From NCBI RefSeq assembly GCF_022483985.1, contig NZ_JAKVME010000001.1, positions 1,984,001-2,048,000 on the forward strand: a stretch of 64,000 nucleotides of DNA, given 5' to 3'. The notes under the pieces were generated by a model that did not search any database, was not told where the DNA came from, and saw nothing but the letters and a program-made list of their open reading frames with translations. This document shows positions 53,164 through 63,069 of this stretch, piece after piece. The translations under genes were made by a program, and so were the position numbers. Position 1 is the first letter of the stretch. Each line of letters begins with the position of its first letter. Origin of the DNA: Acetobacter sp. (GTDB lineage: Bacteria > Pseudomonadota > Alphaproteobacteria > Acetobacterales > Acetobacteraceae).

Positions 53164-53547
53164 TACGCCCTATCTGCTGCCCAATGGTTGAACATTGAGA
53201 CACGACCAGGGCATCGTAAAAACACGGTCGCGCTCAGTATTGTCCGGACACATTGCCACACGAGACGGAAACGACCAACCCCACGCGGGAAAGATGTCGC
53301 GACCGGACCTCCCGCTTCCCTCCCCAGAGGTGTTTTGCCTGAGGGAACCACCATATTCCGCGAGTCCTCAATCCCATGCATGAATCAGGGAAAGAACCTC
53401 GCTGTCCCGTCACAGTACAGGTTTGTTACAGGCAGCCTTTTTACAGGCGCCGCTTTCTCTTAATGTTATGGTGTCAAAGAGAGTTACACGCCCGCAAGCA
53501 GGCGACCTTGAAGCCTATGACGCGCACGACATTACCGGAGAGATGAC
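53164..53547. other. Intergenic divergent region, no confident gene
   Basis: 384 bp between the PmtA-like gene and the 48-residue membrane protein, which diverge. It should carry both promoters, but I cannot point to boxes. A 57-codon frame at about 53375-53546 (plus) lacks a ribosome site and typical composition and is not called. Confidence 0.4.
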
Positions 53548-53694
53548 TTGACGATTTTCCTTATCCTCACCTCCCTCGTCATCTGGTCAACGATGCTCCT
53601 GCTGCACTGGCGCACACCGCTCTATCGCTGGCTTGACAACAAGTTTGATTTCGAGCGCTTTCGCAAAAGCGACAAGGAAGAAAATAATTCCTGA
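53548..53694 (+). CDS. 48-residue single-pass membrane protein, function unknown
   Basis: TTG 53548 with ggagag about 7 bp upstream. The product MTIFLILTSLVIWSTMLLLH forms one helix (about residues 3-20), then a charged tail LYRWLDNKFDFERFRKSDKEE. Helix first, then an amphipathic charged tail, is a common layout of small membrane regulators or oxidase-associated peptides; no family is recognised. The ribosome site and the clear hydrophobic/charged pattern support coding. Confidence 0.55.
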   Translation: MTIFLILTSLVIWSTMLLLHWRTPLYRWLDNKFDFERFRKSDKEENNS

Positions 53695-53845
53695 AAATCC
53701 CCCGGTTTCAAATCTGAGGGGCATTACCTGCCTGCCGCCGCGTTGAAGGGAAAAACATTCCCCTTCGTGACGCATGAGCGGCCTGCATTCTAAAATTTTA
53801 CAAAACATTTCAAAAGAAGTGATCAAACCCCGATCACTCAATCCT

Positions 53846-54826
53846 TCAGACGGACAGGCGACTCTCGATACAATCCCACAACAGTCCTGCCGGGTTGATA
53901 CCGTCAAATCGCTCCAGTTCCTGAAGCCCCGTCGGCGACGTCACGTTGATTTCCGTCAGCCAGTCACCGATCACATCGATTCCCACAAAGATCAGTCCGC
54001 GTTCCTTCAGCATCGGACCAATCGCGTTGCAGATTTCGATATCACGCGGAGTCAGTTCCACACGCTGCGCCACACCGCCAACATGCATGTTGGATCGCGC
54101 CTCGCCTTCGGCAGGCACGCGGTTGATGGCGCCAATCGGCTTGCCGTCCGCAAGGATGATCCGCTTGTCGCCTTTCCGCACAGCCGCCTCGTAACGCTGG
54201 ATCATGAGAGGCTCGCGCGAACGGGCAAAATGCATCTCAAGCAGGGCATTGAGATTCTGGTCGTCTTCGCGAATGCGGAAAACACCGCTCCCGCCATTGC
54301 CGAAGAGCGGCTTGACGATGATGTCTTTCCATTTCTTTCGGAAGGCGTGAATTTCACCCACATCCCATGTCACCAGAGTCGGCGGCATGAGTTCCGGATA
54401 GTGCGTGACGAGCAGTTTTTCCGGAGAATCCCGGACGGAACGCGGGTCATTGACGACCAGCGCCTTGTCCGGTCCCACTCCGTGAACATGCTCAAGCAGA
54501 TGCGTCGCCGTGATATAGGCCATATCAAACGGCGGGTCCTGCCGCATGAGGATCACATCCACCTCTGACAGGTCGACCCGCTTCGCTTCTCCGAATGTCG
54601 CGTGGTTGCCTTTTTCACGCCGCACGGTGACGGGCCGCACCGAGGCCGTCAGACGGGTCTTCTCACCCCGTCCTCCCTCCAGCAGCGCCAGAGACTCCAC
54701 GCCATAGACAAACAGACGATATCCCCGGGCCTGAGCTTCCAGCATCATGGCGAATGTTGAATCACCATTGATATCCACCCCTTCCAGAGGGTCCATCTGT
54801 ACAGCAACATCAAGCCCAGAACGCAT
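53846..54826 (-). CDS. gshB: Glutathione synthetase
   Basis: ATP-grasp enzyme joining gamma-glutamylcysteine and glycine. 326 residues. The N-terminal [22 protein letters not shown] (in two parts), then [19 protein letters not shown], the ATP-lid Gly-rich [13 protein letters not shown], and [18 protein letters not shown] are family hallmarks. ATG 54826. Follows greB by 69 bp in the same direction. gshA is not in the window. Confidence 0.97.
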   Translation of the reverse strand: MRSGLDVAVQMDPLEGVDINGDSTFAMMLEAQARGYRLFVYGVESLALLEGGRGEKTRLTASVRPVTVRREKGNHATFGEAKRVDLSEVDVILMRQDPPFDMAYITATHLLEHVHGVGPDKALVVNDPRSVRDSPEKLLVTHYPELMPPTLVTWDVGEIHAFRKKWKDIIVKPLFGNGGSGVFRIREDDQNLNALLEMHFARSREPLMIQRYEAAVRKGDKRIILADGKPIGAINRVPAEGEARSNMHVGGVAQRVELTPRDIEICNAIGPMLKERGLIFVGIDVIGDWLTEINVTSPTGLQELERFDGINPAGLLWDCIESRLSV

Positions 54827-54895
54827 CAGCCCAAACTCCTTTTTCAGAGCGAAACTCTTAAAGCACTTCCCTCCGCAAGCAAAACGCTTCGGCAG

Positions 54896-55411
54896 TCACG
54901 GCGTCGCCGGATAGGTGATGGAGAGTATTTCGATCAAATCCGTTCCGCGCGGAGTATGCAGCATGACCTCATCCCCGACAGCGCGTCCGAGGAGCGCCCG
55001 CGAAACGGGAGCGAGCAGAGTGATCTCGTGTTTTTCAGAGACGGCTTCATCTGCTCCGACAATGGTGACCGTCGTTTCCCTGTCGTCCACATCGGCATAG
55101 GTCACCGTCGCGCCAAAAAACACCCGGTCACGCCGAACCTGCTGTGCAGGATCGACCTCTATGGCCGTTTCCACCCGCTTCGTCAGAAAGCGGATGCGGC
55201 GATCAATCTCACGCAGTCGTTTCTTGCCGTAAATATAGTCGCCATTTTCAGAGCGATCGCCATTTCCAGCGGCCCATGAGACGATCTCCACGACAGACGG
55301 CCGCTCAACACGCATGAGATGGGACAGTTCATCCCGCATCACGCGTAAGCCTCTCGGTGTTACATACCGGGCGAGATCTCCGTTCCGGTCAGTCTTTTCG
55401 TTCTGCGCCAC
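54896..55411 (-). CDS. greB: Transcription elongation factor GreB
   Basis: Rescues backtracked RNA polymerase by stimulating transcript cleavage. 171 residues. N-terminal coiled coil with the two catalytic acidic residues at its tip (WAAGNGDRSENGDYIYGKK, then RLREIDRRIRFLTKRVE), and a C-terminal FKBP-like domain (VGADEAVSEKHEITLLAPVSRALLG). GDRSENGDY and KKRLREIDRR favour GreB over GreA. Starts 25 bp after motA. Confidence 0.96.
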   Translation of the reverse strand: MAQNEKTDRNGDLARYVTPRGLRVMRDELSHLMRVERPSVVEIVSWAAGNGDRSENGDYIYGKKRLREIDRRIRFLTKRVETAIEVDPAQQVRRDRVFFGATVTYADVDDRETTVTIVGADEAVSEKHEITLLAPVSRALLGRAVGDEVMLHTPRGTDLIEILSITYPATP

Positions 55412-55436
55412 GCGCCCTTAACCCTGTTCATCGACA

Positions 55437-56303
55437 CTATCCGATGGAGAGTTCGCTGATCGCGGTATCGATCTCCTGAAAACTCGGCATCAGATGCATC
55501 GGAATGTCTTTCCGACCGATCTCCACGCTCACCTGCGCAGGATTACCCTGCAAATAGGCGACAAGTACGGCCCGGATCAGGTCATAATAATGAGCGTCCT
55601 CTTCCACAACACTCTGAATGCGCCCGGCCAGTGGCCCGACCATGCCGTACGCCAGCAGAACGCCAAGGAAGGTACCGACAAGCGCGCCAGCGATCATTTC
55701 ACCAAGAACTTCGGGAGGCTTGCTGATCGACCCCATGGTCTTGATGACGCCCAACACGGCCGCGACGATACCGAGCGCAGGCAGGCCGTCCGCGAGCGTC
55801 TGCAGGCCATGAGCGATGTGCGTGTCTTCCTTGAGATTCTTCGTCAGTTCACGGGACATGACTTCATCGAACTGAAAGGCGTCATCCATGTTCATGCTGA
55901 TCATCCGAAGATAATCACAGATCAGATTACGGACCCGGTTATTATCACGAATTCTGGGATACGCGGCGAAAGCCGTGCTCTCCATCGGTGTTTCGATATG
56001 GGGCTCAAGCGCCATGACACCCTGTGTCTGGGCAAGCCGCGCAAAGAAAAACAGCAGTCCCAGAAGGTCAATGTAATCCTGCCGCCCAAAAGCAGGTCCC
56101 TTGATCGCCGTCTTCAAGGCTCCCGGCACATGCTTCACATCCGACATCGAGTTGGCCATGGCAAACGTGCCGATGCCAGCCCCCAGAATCGTGATCAGTT
56201 CGAAGGGCATGGACTTGACCAGCGGCCCGATTGCGCCACCCGACGCCGCAAACGACCCGAACACACAGAGCAGCAGAAACACCAGCCCACCGATTAATAA
56301 CAT
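55437..56303 (-). CDS. motA: Flagellar motor stator protein MotA
   Basis: 288-residue inner-membrane protein with four helices and a large cytoplasmic loop. Helices 1-2: LLIGGLVFLLLCVFGSF and ELITILGAGIGTFAMAN. Helices 3-4 carry LADGLPALGIVAAVLGVIKTMG and IAGALVGTFLGVLLAYGMVGP, the proton-channel region. The loop includes the Arg/Glu residues near RVRNLICDYLRMI for FliG contact. It follows motB by 50 bp, the reverse of the common motA-motB order. The rest of the flagellar genes are not in the window. Confidence 0.96.
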   Translation of the reverse strand: MLLIGGLVFLLLCVFGSFAASGGAIGPLVKSMPFELITILGAGIGTFAMANSMSDVKHVPGALKTAIKGPAFGRQDYIDLLGLLFFFARLAQTQGVMALEPHIETPMESTAFAAYPRIRDNNRVRNLICDYLRMISMNMDDAFQFDEVMSRELTKNLKEDTHIAHGLQTLADGLPALGIVAAVLGVIKTMGSISKPPEVLGEMIAGALVGTFLGVLLAYGMVGPLAGRIQSVVEEDAHYYDLIRAVLVAYLQGNPAQVSVEIGRKDIPMHLMPSFQEIDTAISELSIG

Positions 56304-56353
56304 CTAGTCCATCCTCGTCTCAGGCCGGGTAATCTTACCGCGCCATGCCATCG

Positions 56354-57589
56354 TCACTGAGTTTTTGATACCGGTGTCCCGGCAGCAGCAGGGGCCGACT
56401 CCGTGTCGCCTACCGTCGGGGCAGACGTGTCGTCCGACATCTTCACCTCACGCTCCCGATGCAGCACGAGCACCACGCGCCGGTTCACCGCCGCAGCAGG
56501 ATCGTCCTGATCAGCCAGATCATGCGCTGCGCGTCCCACAACCTCGGCCAGCCGCTGTTCAGGGAACCCTGCCGCAGAAAGAACCTCACGGGCGGAATCC
56601 GCCCGGGCCGCAGACAACGTCCAGTTGGAAGCGCCTTTTTTCTTGTAAAGGGCGCCATCGGTGTAACCGTAGATGGACAGATTCTGGGGCATGGCCGTCA
56701 GGTATGGTGCGATCAACTGCAGCAGATGCGTCGCGCGCTCGTTCAGGCGCGCCGAACCCGTCTCGAACATGGGATTACGGTTACTCTCCGCGAGTTGGAT
56801 ACGCAGGCCGATCGGAAGCACGTCCACCGAAATCTGCGATTTGAGCTGGGCGGCGGCCGGGTCCTGCGCCAGAGCCTGCTCGATCTGCTTCCTGTCTTCC
56901 TGAAGGTCCGCTTCTTCCTTTTCAGCGGCGGAGTTCCCGCCGTCACCGAGAGACATGGTCGCGCCACTCTTCTGACCACCCACAGGCACGATGCGGGGAA
57001 GAGCCGGCGTGATCGAGACGAGTTTACCGAGACTGCGATCCGGAAAAGCCGGATTGGGAACGGCGAAAAAGCCGCGTGTGCGAACATCATTTCCCGCGCC
57101 CGAAGTCTCGTTACCGGCGGCGATGGAAACGCCCGAGCCTATTCCACCCGCTTCGGCCGCCTTGTCTTTCTTGGCGTCACTGATCGTACCGGGCGGCAGA
57201 ATAGCGTTTTTCTCAACCTTGGAGGTCTGCGCCTTCTGGGAAAAAGCTATTTGCTGGGCCGCCTGCTGTCCGGACATATCCGCCCCGCTCGCGTGCCCCG
57301 CGTCATTGGAATCACCCTGCACAACGGATGAGGATTTACCCGGGCCGCTGGGAGTCTGCGCCGCCGCGTCACCTGTGGTCGCCATCGGGTTGAAGAAATT
57401 GGCGATGCCACGACGGCGCTGTTCCGTGGTGGCGTTGATCAGCCACATCACCAGAAAGAACGCCATCATGGCGGTCACGAAATCCGCATAGGCGATCTTC
57501 CAGGCACCGCCATGATGCCCTGCACCGCCTCCGCCGCCGCGTTTGACGACGATGATTCGCGCTTTGTTATCCCCGTTCTTACGTGGCAT
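56354..57589 (-). CDS. motB: Flagellar motor stator protein MotB
   Basis: 411 residues from ATG 57589 (MPRKNGDNKARI) with ggagag upstream; an upstream ATG at 57613 is less supported. A basic Gly-rich N-terminus precedes the single helix WKIAYADFVTAMMAFFLVMWL, whose Asp conducts protons. A long low-complexity linker (about 75-255, Ser/Gly/Ala-rich) is unusually extended. The C-terminal OmpA-like peptidoglycan-binding domain has YGYTDGALYKK and LSAARADSAREVL. The C-terminus adds an Ala/Pro/Ser-rich tail. Confidence 0.95.
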   Translation of the reverse strand: MPRKNGDNKARIIVVKRGGGGGAGHHGGAWKIAYADFVTAMMAFFLVMWLINATTEQRRRGIANFFNPMATTGDAAAQTPSGPGKSSSVVQGDSNDAGHASGADMSGQQAAQQIAFSQKAQTSKVEKNAILPPGTISDAKKDKAAEAGGIGSGVSIAAGNETSGAGNDVRTRGFFAVPNPAFPDRSLGKLVSITPALPRIVPVGGQKSGATMSLGDGGNSAAEKEEADLQEDRKQIEQALAQDPAAAQLKSQISVDVLPIGLRIQLAESNRNPMFETGSARLNERATHLLQLIAPYLTAMPQNLSIYGYTDGALYKKKGASNWTLSAARADSAREVLSAAGFPEQRLAEVVGRAAHDLADQDDPAAAVNRRVVLVLHREREVKMSDDTSAPTVGDTESAPAAAGTPVSKTQ

Positions 57590-57665
57590 CTGCCTCTCCA
57601 ACCGTCCGGCCATGCTGGAGGAAGGGGCTTAAAACACGCTTAACAAGAGTGTGATGTCGGAAGCC

Positions 57666-59180
57666 TTAACGGCTCGACGATGCGGTCGGCAGCTTTCTCA
57701 GCCACGCTTCCGGTACCGGCGGGATCGGGCAGGCCACCCGGTAGAGAGCGTATCGTTCCGCCTCACGCCCACCACGCGACCGCACGATCATCCCTGCTGG
57801 CTGTCCCAGGGCAGCCCAAGGGCTGGTCGATGAAAAAGACCGCCGTCCATTCCGTATCAACATTCCCCAGCCCGCCTTGCAGGACCACGGTGGCAGATCA
57901 AACAGCATCCAGCGGGGTTCGGCACCCAGCACGACCCGGTCAGGCAGATGGAAGGCCAGTTCCGATGCAAGAGCATAGTCATCAGAGGCGATGAAAGCCG
58001 CTCCCTCAGACTGCTGCGCGACATTTTCAGTGAATGACGGCCAGCCGCCACCCTGTCGCAGGGCAACGTCAAGATGTCTGTTCAGCGGCAGGAATCCGGT
58101 CGCGGCCTGACACAACAACAGCCCCCAGAGAGCGTAACCGAGACCGGCGGCCATCTTCCAGCGCCGGTCCGCCTGAAGGACGATCAGGCACATCAGAGCC
58201 GGATAAATCAGCACGGGCCAGTTCGCCTGCACCCGGTCCCCCAGAGCATGCTGAAGGAAAACCAGCCCCGGCACACAGGTCAGGCAGAGTAGCAAACGGT
58301 CCACGTCCGTACGCCTGCGAACTGAGGCGGCAACCGCCATCAGAGCCAGCAGAAAAATCCCCGGCGTCAGCAGCCCGATCTGCCCACCCAGCAACTCGCC
58401 AATATACCCCGGTGCGCGGGAGGGATGCCAGTCACCTGTCCGTCCACCCTGCCGGATAAAGCTGGCCCAGCCATGCGTGGCGTTCCACCAGATGACGGGC
58501 ACTGTCAGAAACGCACCGATGACTATGCCCAGCCAGGGCCACGGAGTGAGAAACTGTTTCAGTCGCCGTGAAGACAGCAGACACCATACGCCAAGACCGA
58601 CGACCGGCAGAACCATGGTGTATTTACTGTCAAACCCGAGTCCTGCGCTGACGCCAAGCAGCACCCACCAGCGCAGATCGCCTGTTCTCGCCAGCCGCCC
58701 GCAACCCCACAGAAACAGAGCCATAAAAAAGAGAAGCGGCGTATCCGGCGTCATCACGGCAGCGCCCACCCCGAGCGCCAGCGTGGCATTGAGCAGTAAA
58801 CCCGCAACCCACGGATTCACCACCCGCGCAAACGGTCTGTCACGCAGCAGGACGACCTGAAAATCCCGGCAGGCCAGAACGGTCAGAATGGTCCCGACAG
58901 CGGCGGCAAAAGGCGCTGTCAGCCTGATGCCCAGTCCGGTGTCGCCAAAGAGCGCCGTTCCCGCCCCTATCCACCACGCCACCATCGGCGGATGATCCAG
59001 ATAGCTGGCCTGAGAGATGTGGGACCACGTCCAGTAATAGGCTTCATCAGGCGTGACGGGCAGACAGGCCGCCAGAACCAGACGCAGGACCGTGAGCGCG
59101 CCCAGACTGACGAACGGATGAGCGAGAAGAGCAGCCGAAAGACGGGAAAGCGCCTTCCCTACACCGGGCAGGCTCACCAC
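57666..59180 (-). CDS. GT39-family membrane glycosyltransferase (ArnT/PMT-like)
   Basis: 504-residue polytopic protein with about 12 helices. The first periplasmic loop carries the catalytic acidic motif PVTPDEAYYWTWSHISQAS followed by YLDHPPMVAWWIG, as in ArnT-like transferases that use undecaprenyl-phosphate sugars. The start is GTG 59180, with another GTG next to it. It lies 19 bp after the GT2-GtrA gene, so the two likely form a pathway: the first makes the lipid-linked sugar and this one transfers it, for example to lipid A or another envelope acceptor. The sugar is unknown. Confidence 0.9.
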   Translation of the reverse strand: MVSLPGVGKALSRLSAALLAHPFVSLGALTVLRLVLAACLPVTPDEAYYWTWSHISQASYLDHPPMVAWWIGAGTALFGDTGLGIRLTAPFAAAVGTILTVLACRDFQVVLLRDRPFARVVNPWVAGLLLNATLALGVGAAVMTPDTPLLFFMALFLWGCGRLARTGDLRWWVLLGVSAGLGFDSKYTMVLPVVGLGVWCLLSSRRLKQFLTPWPWLGIVIGAFLTVPVIWWNATHGWASFIRQGGRTGDWHPSRAPGYIGELLGGQIGLLTPGIFLLALMAVAASVRRRTDVDRLLLCLTCVPGLVFLQHALGDRVQANWPVLIYPALMCLIVLQADRRWKMAAGLGYALWGLLLCQAATGFLPLNRHLDVALRQGGGWPSFTENVAQQSEGAAFIASDDYALASELAFHLPDRVVLGAEPRWMLFDLPPWSCKAGWGMLIRNGRRSFSSTSPWAALGQPAGMIVRSRGGREAERYALYRVACPIPPVPEAWLRKLPTASSSR

Positions 59181-59199
59181 AACGCTCCGGCCTGAAGCC

Positions 59200-60354
59200 T
59201 CACTTCCTGCGCCAGATCAGCGTCGAGGACACCGCATAGTTCCAGACGACACCAATCACCGCACCCGTTGCGCTGGCCCGGTCGAATGTCTGTCCATCTT
59301 CATGGAAGAGCTGGGCGATACCGATATTGGCCCACGCACCGGCGGAGCACACGACAAGAAACACGAACAGGCCACCGCACAGACGGACGCCTTTCAACCT
59401 GCGGTCACGGTAGGTCAGCGTATTGTCGAGCCAGAAATTGACCAGCATGGCGATGAAGGTGCCGACCGTCTGGGCTGTCGGAAAGTCCGTGCCGGACAGG
59501 CGCAGCATATTCATGATGGCGATGTTCACGACAATGCCAATCATGCCGACAAACGCGAAGACCAGAAACCGAATCGGCAGCCAGCCGTGAAACAGTTTGT
59601 CGAGCATCAGCCCGAGGAACTGAAGCATGACGAGGATGTCGAGCTTGCTCTCTCCGGCAAGACGCGGTCTGAACGTGCAGGGAATCTCCTCAACCCGCAC
59701 CTTGACCGGCGCGGACAGCACCAGATCCATCAGAATCTTGAACCCCGCTCCGGACAGACGTGGCGCGGTACGGACGAACAGATCCCGCCTCAGGGCGAAA
59801 AAGCCGCTCATCGGGTCGCCCAGCTTCACCGGCAGGATCATCTGCGCCAGCGCGATGCCACCGTTCGACAGGACATGCCGCCACGCATTGGCCAGACCAC
59901 TATTGTCGCCACCTTCAACATGACGGCTGCCAACGGCAATATCGCACCGTCCGCTCGCCAGCGCGTCGAGCATGACACCCAGACGGGTTTCATCGTGCTG
60001 GAGGTCGCCATCCATCACGGCGACATAGGTCGCGGAGGAAGACAGCGCCCCCTCAATGACCGCCGTGGACAGCCCGCGCCGTCCGATGCGTGAGAGACCC
60101 CGCACGCGCCAGTTGGTGCGGGCCAGTTCCCGGACAGCCTCTATCGTGCCGTCGGGCGAATTGTCATCGACAAAAACGACCTCCCAGTCCCGTCCGGCGA
60201 GAGCCTGCGTCAGCGCCTCGACCAGAGGCCGGACGTTCGACACCTCGCAGTAGCACGGCACTATAACCGTGATGTCGGGACTTCCGGTGGGTGTGTCTTC
60301 AGCGGGAGAATGGATCGCTTGTGAAAGCCGGTCCTGCATGACGAGCGTGGTCAC
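59200..60354 (-). CDS. GT2 glycosyltransferase with C-terminal GtrA domain
   Basis: 384 residues. An N-terminal polyprenyl-phosphate mannosyl/glucosyltransferase domain (DITVIVPCYCEVSNVRPLV, EVVFVDDNSPDGTIEAV, VAVMDGDLQHDET, GFKILMDLVLSAPVKVRVEEIP) is followed by a four-helix GtrA domain (about 255-380; FLVFAFVGMIGIVVNIAIMN, LVNFWLDNTLTYRDRR). It makes an undecaprenyl-phosphate sugar and may flip it. Start GTG 60354 overlaps the Lrp stop (GTGA); ATG 60339 is an alternative. Followed directly by the GT39 gene. Confidence 0.92.
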   Translation of the reverse strand: MTTLVMQDRLSQAIHSPAEDTPTGSPDITVIVPCYCEVSNVRPLVEALTQALAGRDWEVVFVDDNSPDGTIEAVRELARTNWRVRGLSRIGRRGLSTAVIEGALSSSATYVAVMDGDLQHDETRLGVMLDALASGRCDIAVGSRHVEGGDNSGLANAWRHVLSNGGIALAQMILPVKLGDPMSGFFALRRDLFVRTAPRLSGAGFKILMDLVLSAPVKVRVEEIPCTFRPRLAGESKLDILVMLQFLGLMLDKLFHGWLPIRFLVFAFVGMIGIVVNIAIMNMLRLSGTDFPTAQTVGTFIAMLVNFWLDNTLTYRDRRLKGVRLCGGLFVFLVVCSAGAWANIGIAQLFHEDGQTFDRASATGAVIGVVWNYAVSSTLIWRRK

Positions 60355-60851
60355 GGCAGCTTCCCGTCTCCCACCCCTTCCGGCGACGGAAACCGTGAAA
60401 GCGTCGTGCGGATTGTCTGGAGAGTCTGCACGCGCACCACGTGGGGAGCCTCTGTCAGGCGGCGGGTCATCTCATTCTCCTGCGTCGTGTTCCGGGCCAC
60501 CAGCCGAACGAGGAAGTCTGTGCTGCCTCGCATCATGTGGCACTCCAGCGCTTCCGGCCAGGACGACACCATAGCCTCGAACTGTGACAGAACTGTTTCC
60601 TTCTGGCTGTCGAGACCGATCAGGGCGAACAGGGTGATGGGCCAGCCCAACGCATTGGCGTCAGCATCGGCATGATAACCCCTGATGACACCAGTCTCTT
60701 CCAGACGCCGCACACGCCGGAGACAGGGAGGCGCGGAAATGCCCACCCTGCGGGCCAGTTCCACATTCGTCATGCGTCCGTCCGCCTGCAGTTCGGCAAT
60801 GATCAGCCGGTCCACCGCATCGAGTTCCGCTTCCGTCACCAGCCTCTCCAT
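60351..60851 (-). CDS. Lrp/AsnC-family transcriptional regulator
   Basis: 166 residues from ATG 60851 ([14 protein letters not shown]), with ggag upstream; the longer frame to 60983 is not supported. N-terminal winged [37 protein letters not shown] (in parts), then the RAM ligand domain with [16 protein letters not shown]. It binds DNA in response to amino acids or related ligands. Its stop overlaps the GT2-GtrA start, so it may be co-transcribed with these cell-envelope genes; trxB reads the opposite way across a 217-bp spacer. Confidence 0.94.
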   Translation of the reverse strand: MERLVTEAELDAVDRLIIAELQADGRMTNVELARRVGISAPPCLRRVRRLEETGVIRGYHADADANALGWPITLFALIGLDSQKETVLSQFEAMVSSWPEALECHMMRGSTDFLVRLVARNTTQENEMTRRLTEAPHVVRVQTLQTIRTTLSRFPSPEGVGDGKLP

Positions 60852-61068
60852 CCCGCGCTCCCGCGTGCATATAGGACGAACCCCAGCATCTGTCCAAAAC
60901 CCGTTTGCACCTACCAGCAGTGCATCAAAACCTGACACCCGGTGCTTGCTCCGAGTGGAAAACAGGACCATATCGCTCCACAATCAACTCCGTATATCGG
61001 AGACAGCACGGCGCTTTTCCCCGGACCGGCGCCAGATGACAGGACGAGAGCGAAAGGCGTCGTACCAC

Positions 61069-62031
61069 ATGACAATAAACACCGATCTCCTGATCATTGG
61101 TGCCGGACCGGCTGGTTACACCGCCGCCATCTACGCCGCACGCGCCAATCTCAAACCTGTTCTGGTCGCCGGCATGCAGCCCGGCGGGCAGTTGATGATC
61201 ACGACCGACGTGGAAAACTATCCCGGTTTCGCCACCGCCATTCAGGGGCCGTGGCTGATGGAGCAGATGGCGGCGCAGGCCGAGCATGTCGGCACGCAGA
61301 TTGTTCATGATCTTGTCACAGAAGTCGATTTCCGGAATGGCTCGCCCTTTCGCATCACGCTTGATGGCGGCGACGTCTATCTCGCCCGCAGCGTGATCAT
61401 CGCGACAGGCGCGCAGGCGAAGTGGCTTGGACTGCCCTCCGAAAAGGCGCTTCAGGGCGCGGGTGTTTCCGCCTGCGCCACCTGCGACGGCTTCTTTTTC
61501 CGCGGCAAGAAGGTCGCGGTCATCGGCGGCGGCAATACCGCGGTCGAGGAAGCGCTGTATCTCACGCACCATGCGTCGCACGTCACGCTGATCCATCGGC
61601 GCGATTCGCTTCGGGCGGAAAAAATTCTTCAGGACCGGCTGGCAGCCAATCCGAAAATCTCCGTCGTGTGGAATTCGGTTGTGGCCGACATCCTCAGCAC
61701 GGGCGCTCCGCCGACCGTTACCGGCGTGGAACTGCTCAATACGTTGAACGAGACCCTCAGCACACTGGATGTTGAAGGTGTGTTCGTCGCCATAGGTCAT
61801 GCGCCGAACACGGGGCTTTTCCATGACCAGCTGATGCTGGACGCGGAAGGCTACATCGTGACCGAAGCAGGCACGACGCGCACATCGGTGCCAGGCGTCT
61901 TCGCGGCAGGTGATGTGCAGGACAAGATCTATCGTCAGGCCGTCACCGCAGCCGGGACAGGATGCATGGCCGCGCTTGACGCTGAAAGGCATCTGGGCGG
62001 ACTCGTTTCGGAATCAGGACAGAATACTTGA
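61069..62031 (+). CDS. trxB: Thioredoxin reductase
   Basis: NADPH-dependent FAD enzyme that reduces thioredoxin. ATG 61069 ([16 protein letters not shown]); a longer open frame to 60685 overlaps the divergent lrp gene and is a shadow. 320 residues. FAD motif [18 protein letters not shown], redox disulfide [16 protein letters not shown] motif [17 protein letters not shown], and the second FAD motif [15 protein letters not shown]. Followed by a LysR gene 85 bp downstream, an arrangement that recurs in alphaproteobacteria. Confidence 0.97.
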   Translation: MTINTDLLIIGAGPAGYTAAIYAARANLKPVLVAGMQPGGQLMITTDVENYPGFATAIQGPWLMEQMAAQAEHVGTQIVHDLVTEVDFRNGSPFRITLDGGDVYLARSVIIATGAQAKWLGLPSEKALQGAGVSACATCDGFFFRGKKVAVIGGGNTAVEEALYLTHHASHVTLIHRRDSLRAEKILQDRLAANPKISVVWNSVVADILSTGAPPTVTGVELLNTLNETLSTLDVEGVFVAIGHAPNTGLFHDQLMLDAEGYIVTEAGTTRTSVPGVFAAGDVQDKIYRQAVTAAGTGCMAALDAERHLGGLVSESGQNT

Positions 62032-62115
62032 CCGTCTGAAGGATTTCCTTCACCAAAAACCATGTAGGCACATCGGGTCAGGACATGTGCCTCAAACCAG
62101 ACAAGGGAGATCGGA

Positions 62116-63000
62116 GTGGACTGGGACAAACTCAGGATATTCCACGCTGTTGCGGAAGCCGGGTCGTTTACCCATGCAGGTGACGTGCTCAACCTCAGCC
62201 AGTCTGCTGTTTCGCGCCAGATTTCAGCTCTGGAGGAAGTACTCCAGGTCCCTCTTTTTCATCGTCATGCCCGTGGCCTTATCCTGACCGAACAGGGCGA
62301 GACGCTGAATCAGACCGTCAGGGAGGTCTTCTCCAAACTGGAGATGACCCAGACACTGCTGACGGAAAGCAAGGAAAAGGCTGCCGGGCGACTGCGTGTC
62401 ACCACGACGACAGGATTTGGCAGTTGCTGGCTGATGCCGCGGCTTCACCGCTTCATGGCGCAGAATTCCGATATTTCCATCACGCTGATCCTTGAGGATA
62501 ACGACCTCGATCTGGGCATGCGTGAGGCCGATGTCGCGGTGCGCATGCACGCGCCGCGTCAACCGGACCTTATCCAGCGGCATCTTGCGGACTTCCCGCT
62601 CTCCGTCTTCGCCTCGCCGCGCTACATTGAACAATTCGGCCAGCCCACCTCGCTTGAGGATCTCTCCAGTCACAATCTGGTGGCCTTCGGTGGCTATCAC
62701 CCCCCGGTTCCGCATGTGAACTGGCTGCTGGAAGCCGGTATGCCCGATGGGGCAAGACGGACGGCACGACTGGAAGTCAACAGCATGGTCGCCATGGCGG
62801 ACGCCATTTCCGCCGGTCTGGGCATCGGTTCGGTCCCAGGCTACGCGGTCGCGGAATATCCCGAACTGATCAAAGTGCTTCCGAATGTCGAGCCTCCCAA
62901 GGTGGAAGCGTTCTTTGTCTATCCGGAAGAACTGCGCAGCTCGAAACGCGTTGCCGTCTTCCGGGACTTCCTGACCAGCGAGCTAGGACTTCGTTCCTGA
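62116..63000 (+). CDS. LysR-family transcriptional regulator
   Basis: 294 residues from GTG 62116 (agggagatcgga upstream). N-terminal winged HTH: LRIFHAVAEAGSFTHAGDVLNLSQSAVSRQISALEE in parts, with LFHRHARGLILTEQGE. The C-terminal effector domain is of type II periplasmic-binding fold (RLRVTTTTGFGSCWLMPRL). It lies immediately after trxB, so a redox or general regulation link is plausible. Ends before a strong terminator. Confidence 0.95.
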   Translation: MDWDKLRIFHAVAEAGSFTHAGDVLNLSQSAVSRQISALEEVLQVPLFHRHARGLILTEQGETLNQTVREVFSKLEMTQTLLTESKEKAAGRLRVTTTTGFGSCWLMPRLHRFMAQNSDISITLILEDNDLDLGMREADVAVRMHAPRQPDLIQRHLADFPLSVFASPRYIEQFGQPTSLEDLSSHNLVAFGGYHPPVPHVNWLLEAGMPDGARRTARLEVNSMVAMADAISAGLGIGSVPGYAVAEYPELIKVLPNVEPPKVEAFFVYPEELRSSKRVAVFRDFLTSELGLRS

Positions 63001-63028
63001 AAGCTGATATCAGTTCCAGACAGTTTTC

Positions 63029-63059
63029 AGGCGGGCGCTGTCATGGCGTCCGCCTTTTT
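63029..63059 (+). terminator. Strong intrinsic terminator after the LysR gene
   Basis: GGCGGGCGC (63030-63038) pairs with GCGTCCGCC (63046-63054), one G-U pair, 7-nt loop, followed by five Ts. Confidence 0.9.
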
Positions 63060-63069
63060 CCTGTCTTCC

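Noticed and set aside
53375-53546. 57-codon frame upstream of the 48-residue protein
   Set aside because: No ribosome site and a Cys/Arg-rich random-looking product.
60685-61068. N-terminal extension of trxB
   Set aside because: It would overlap the divergent lrp gene; the FAD motif at the start of the 61069 product marks the true N-terminus.
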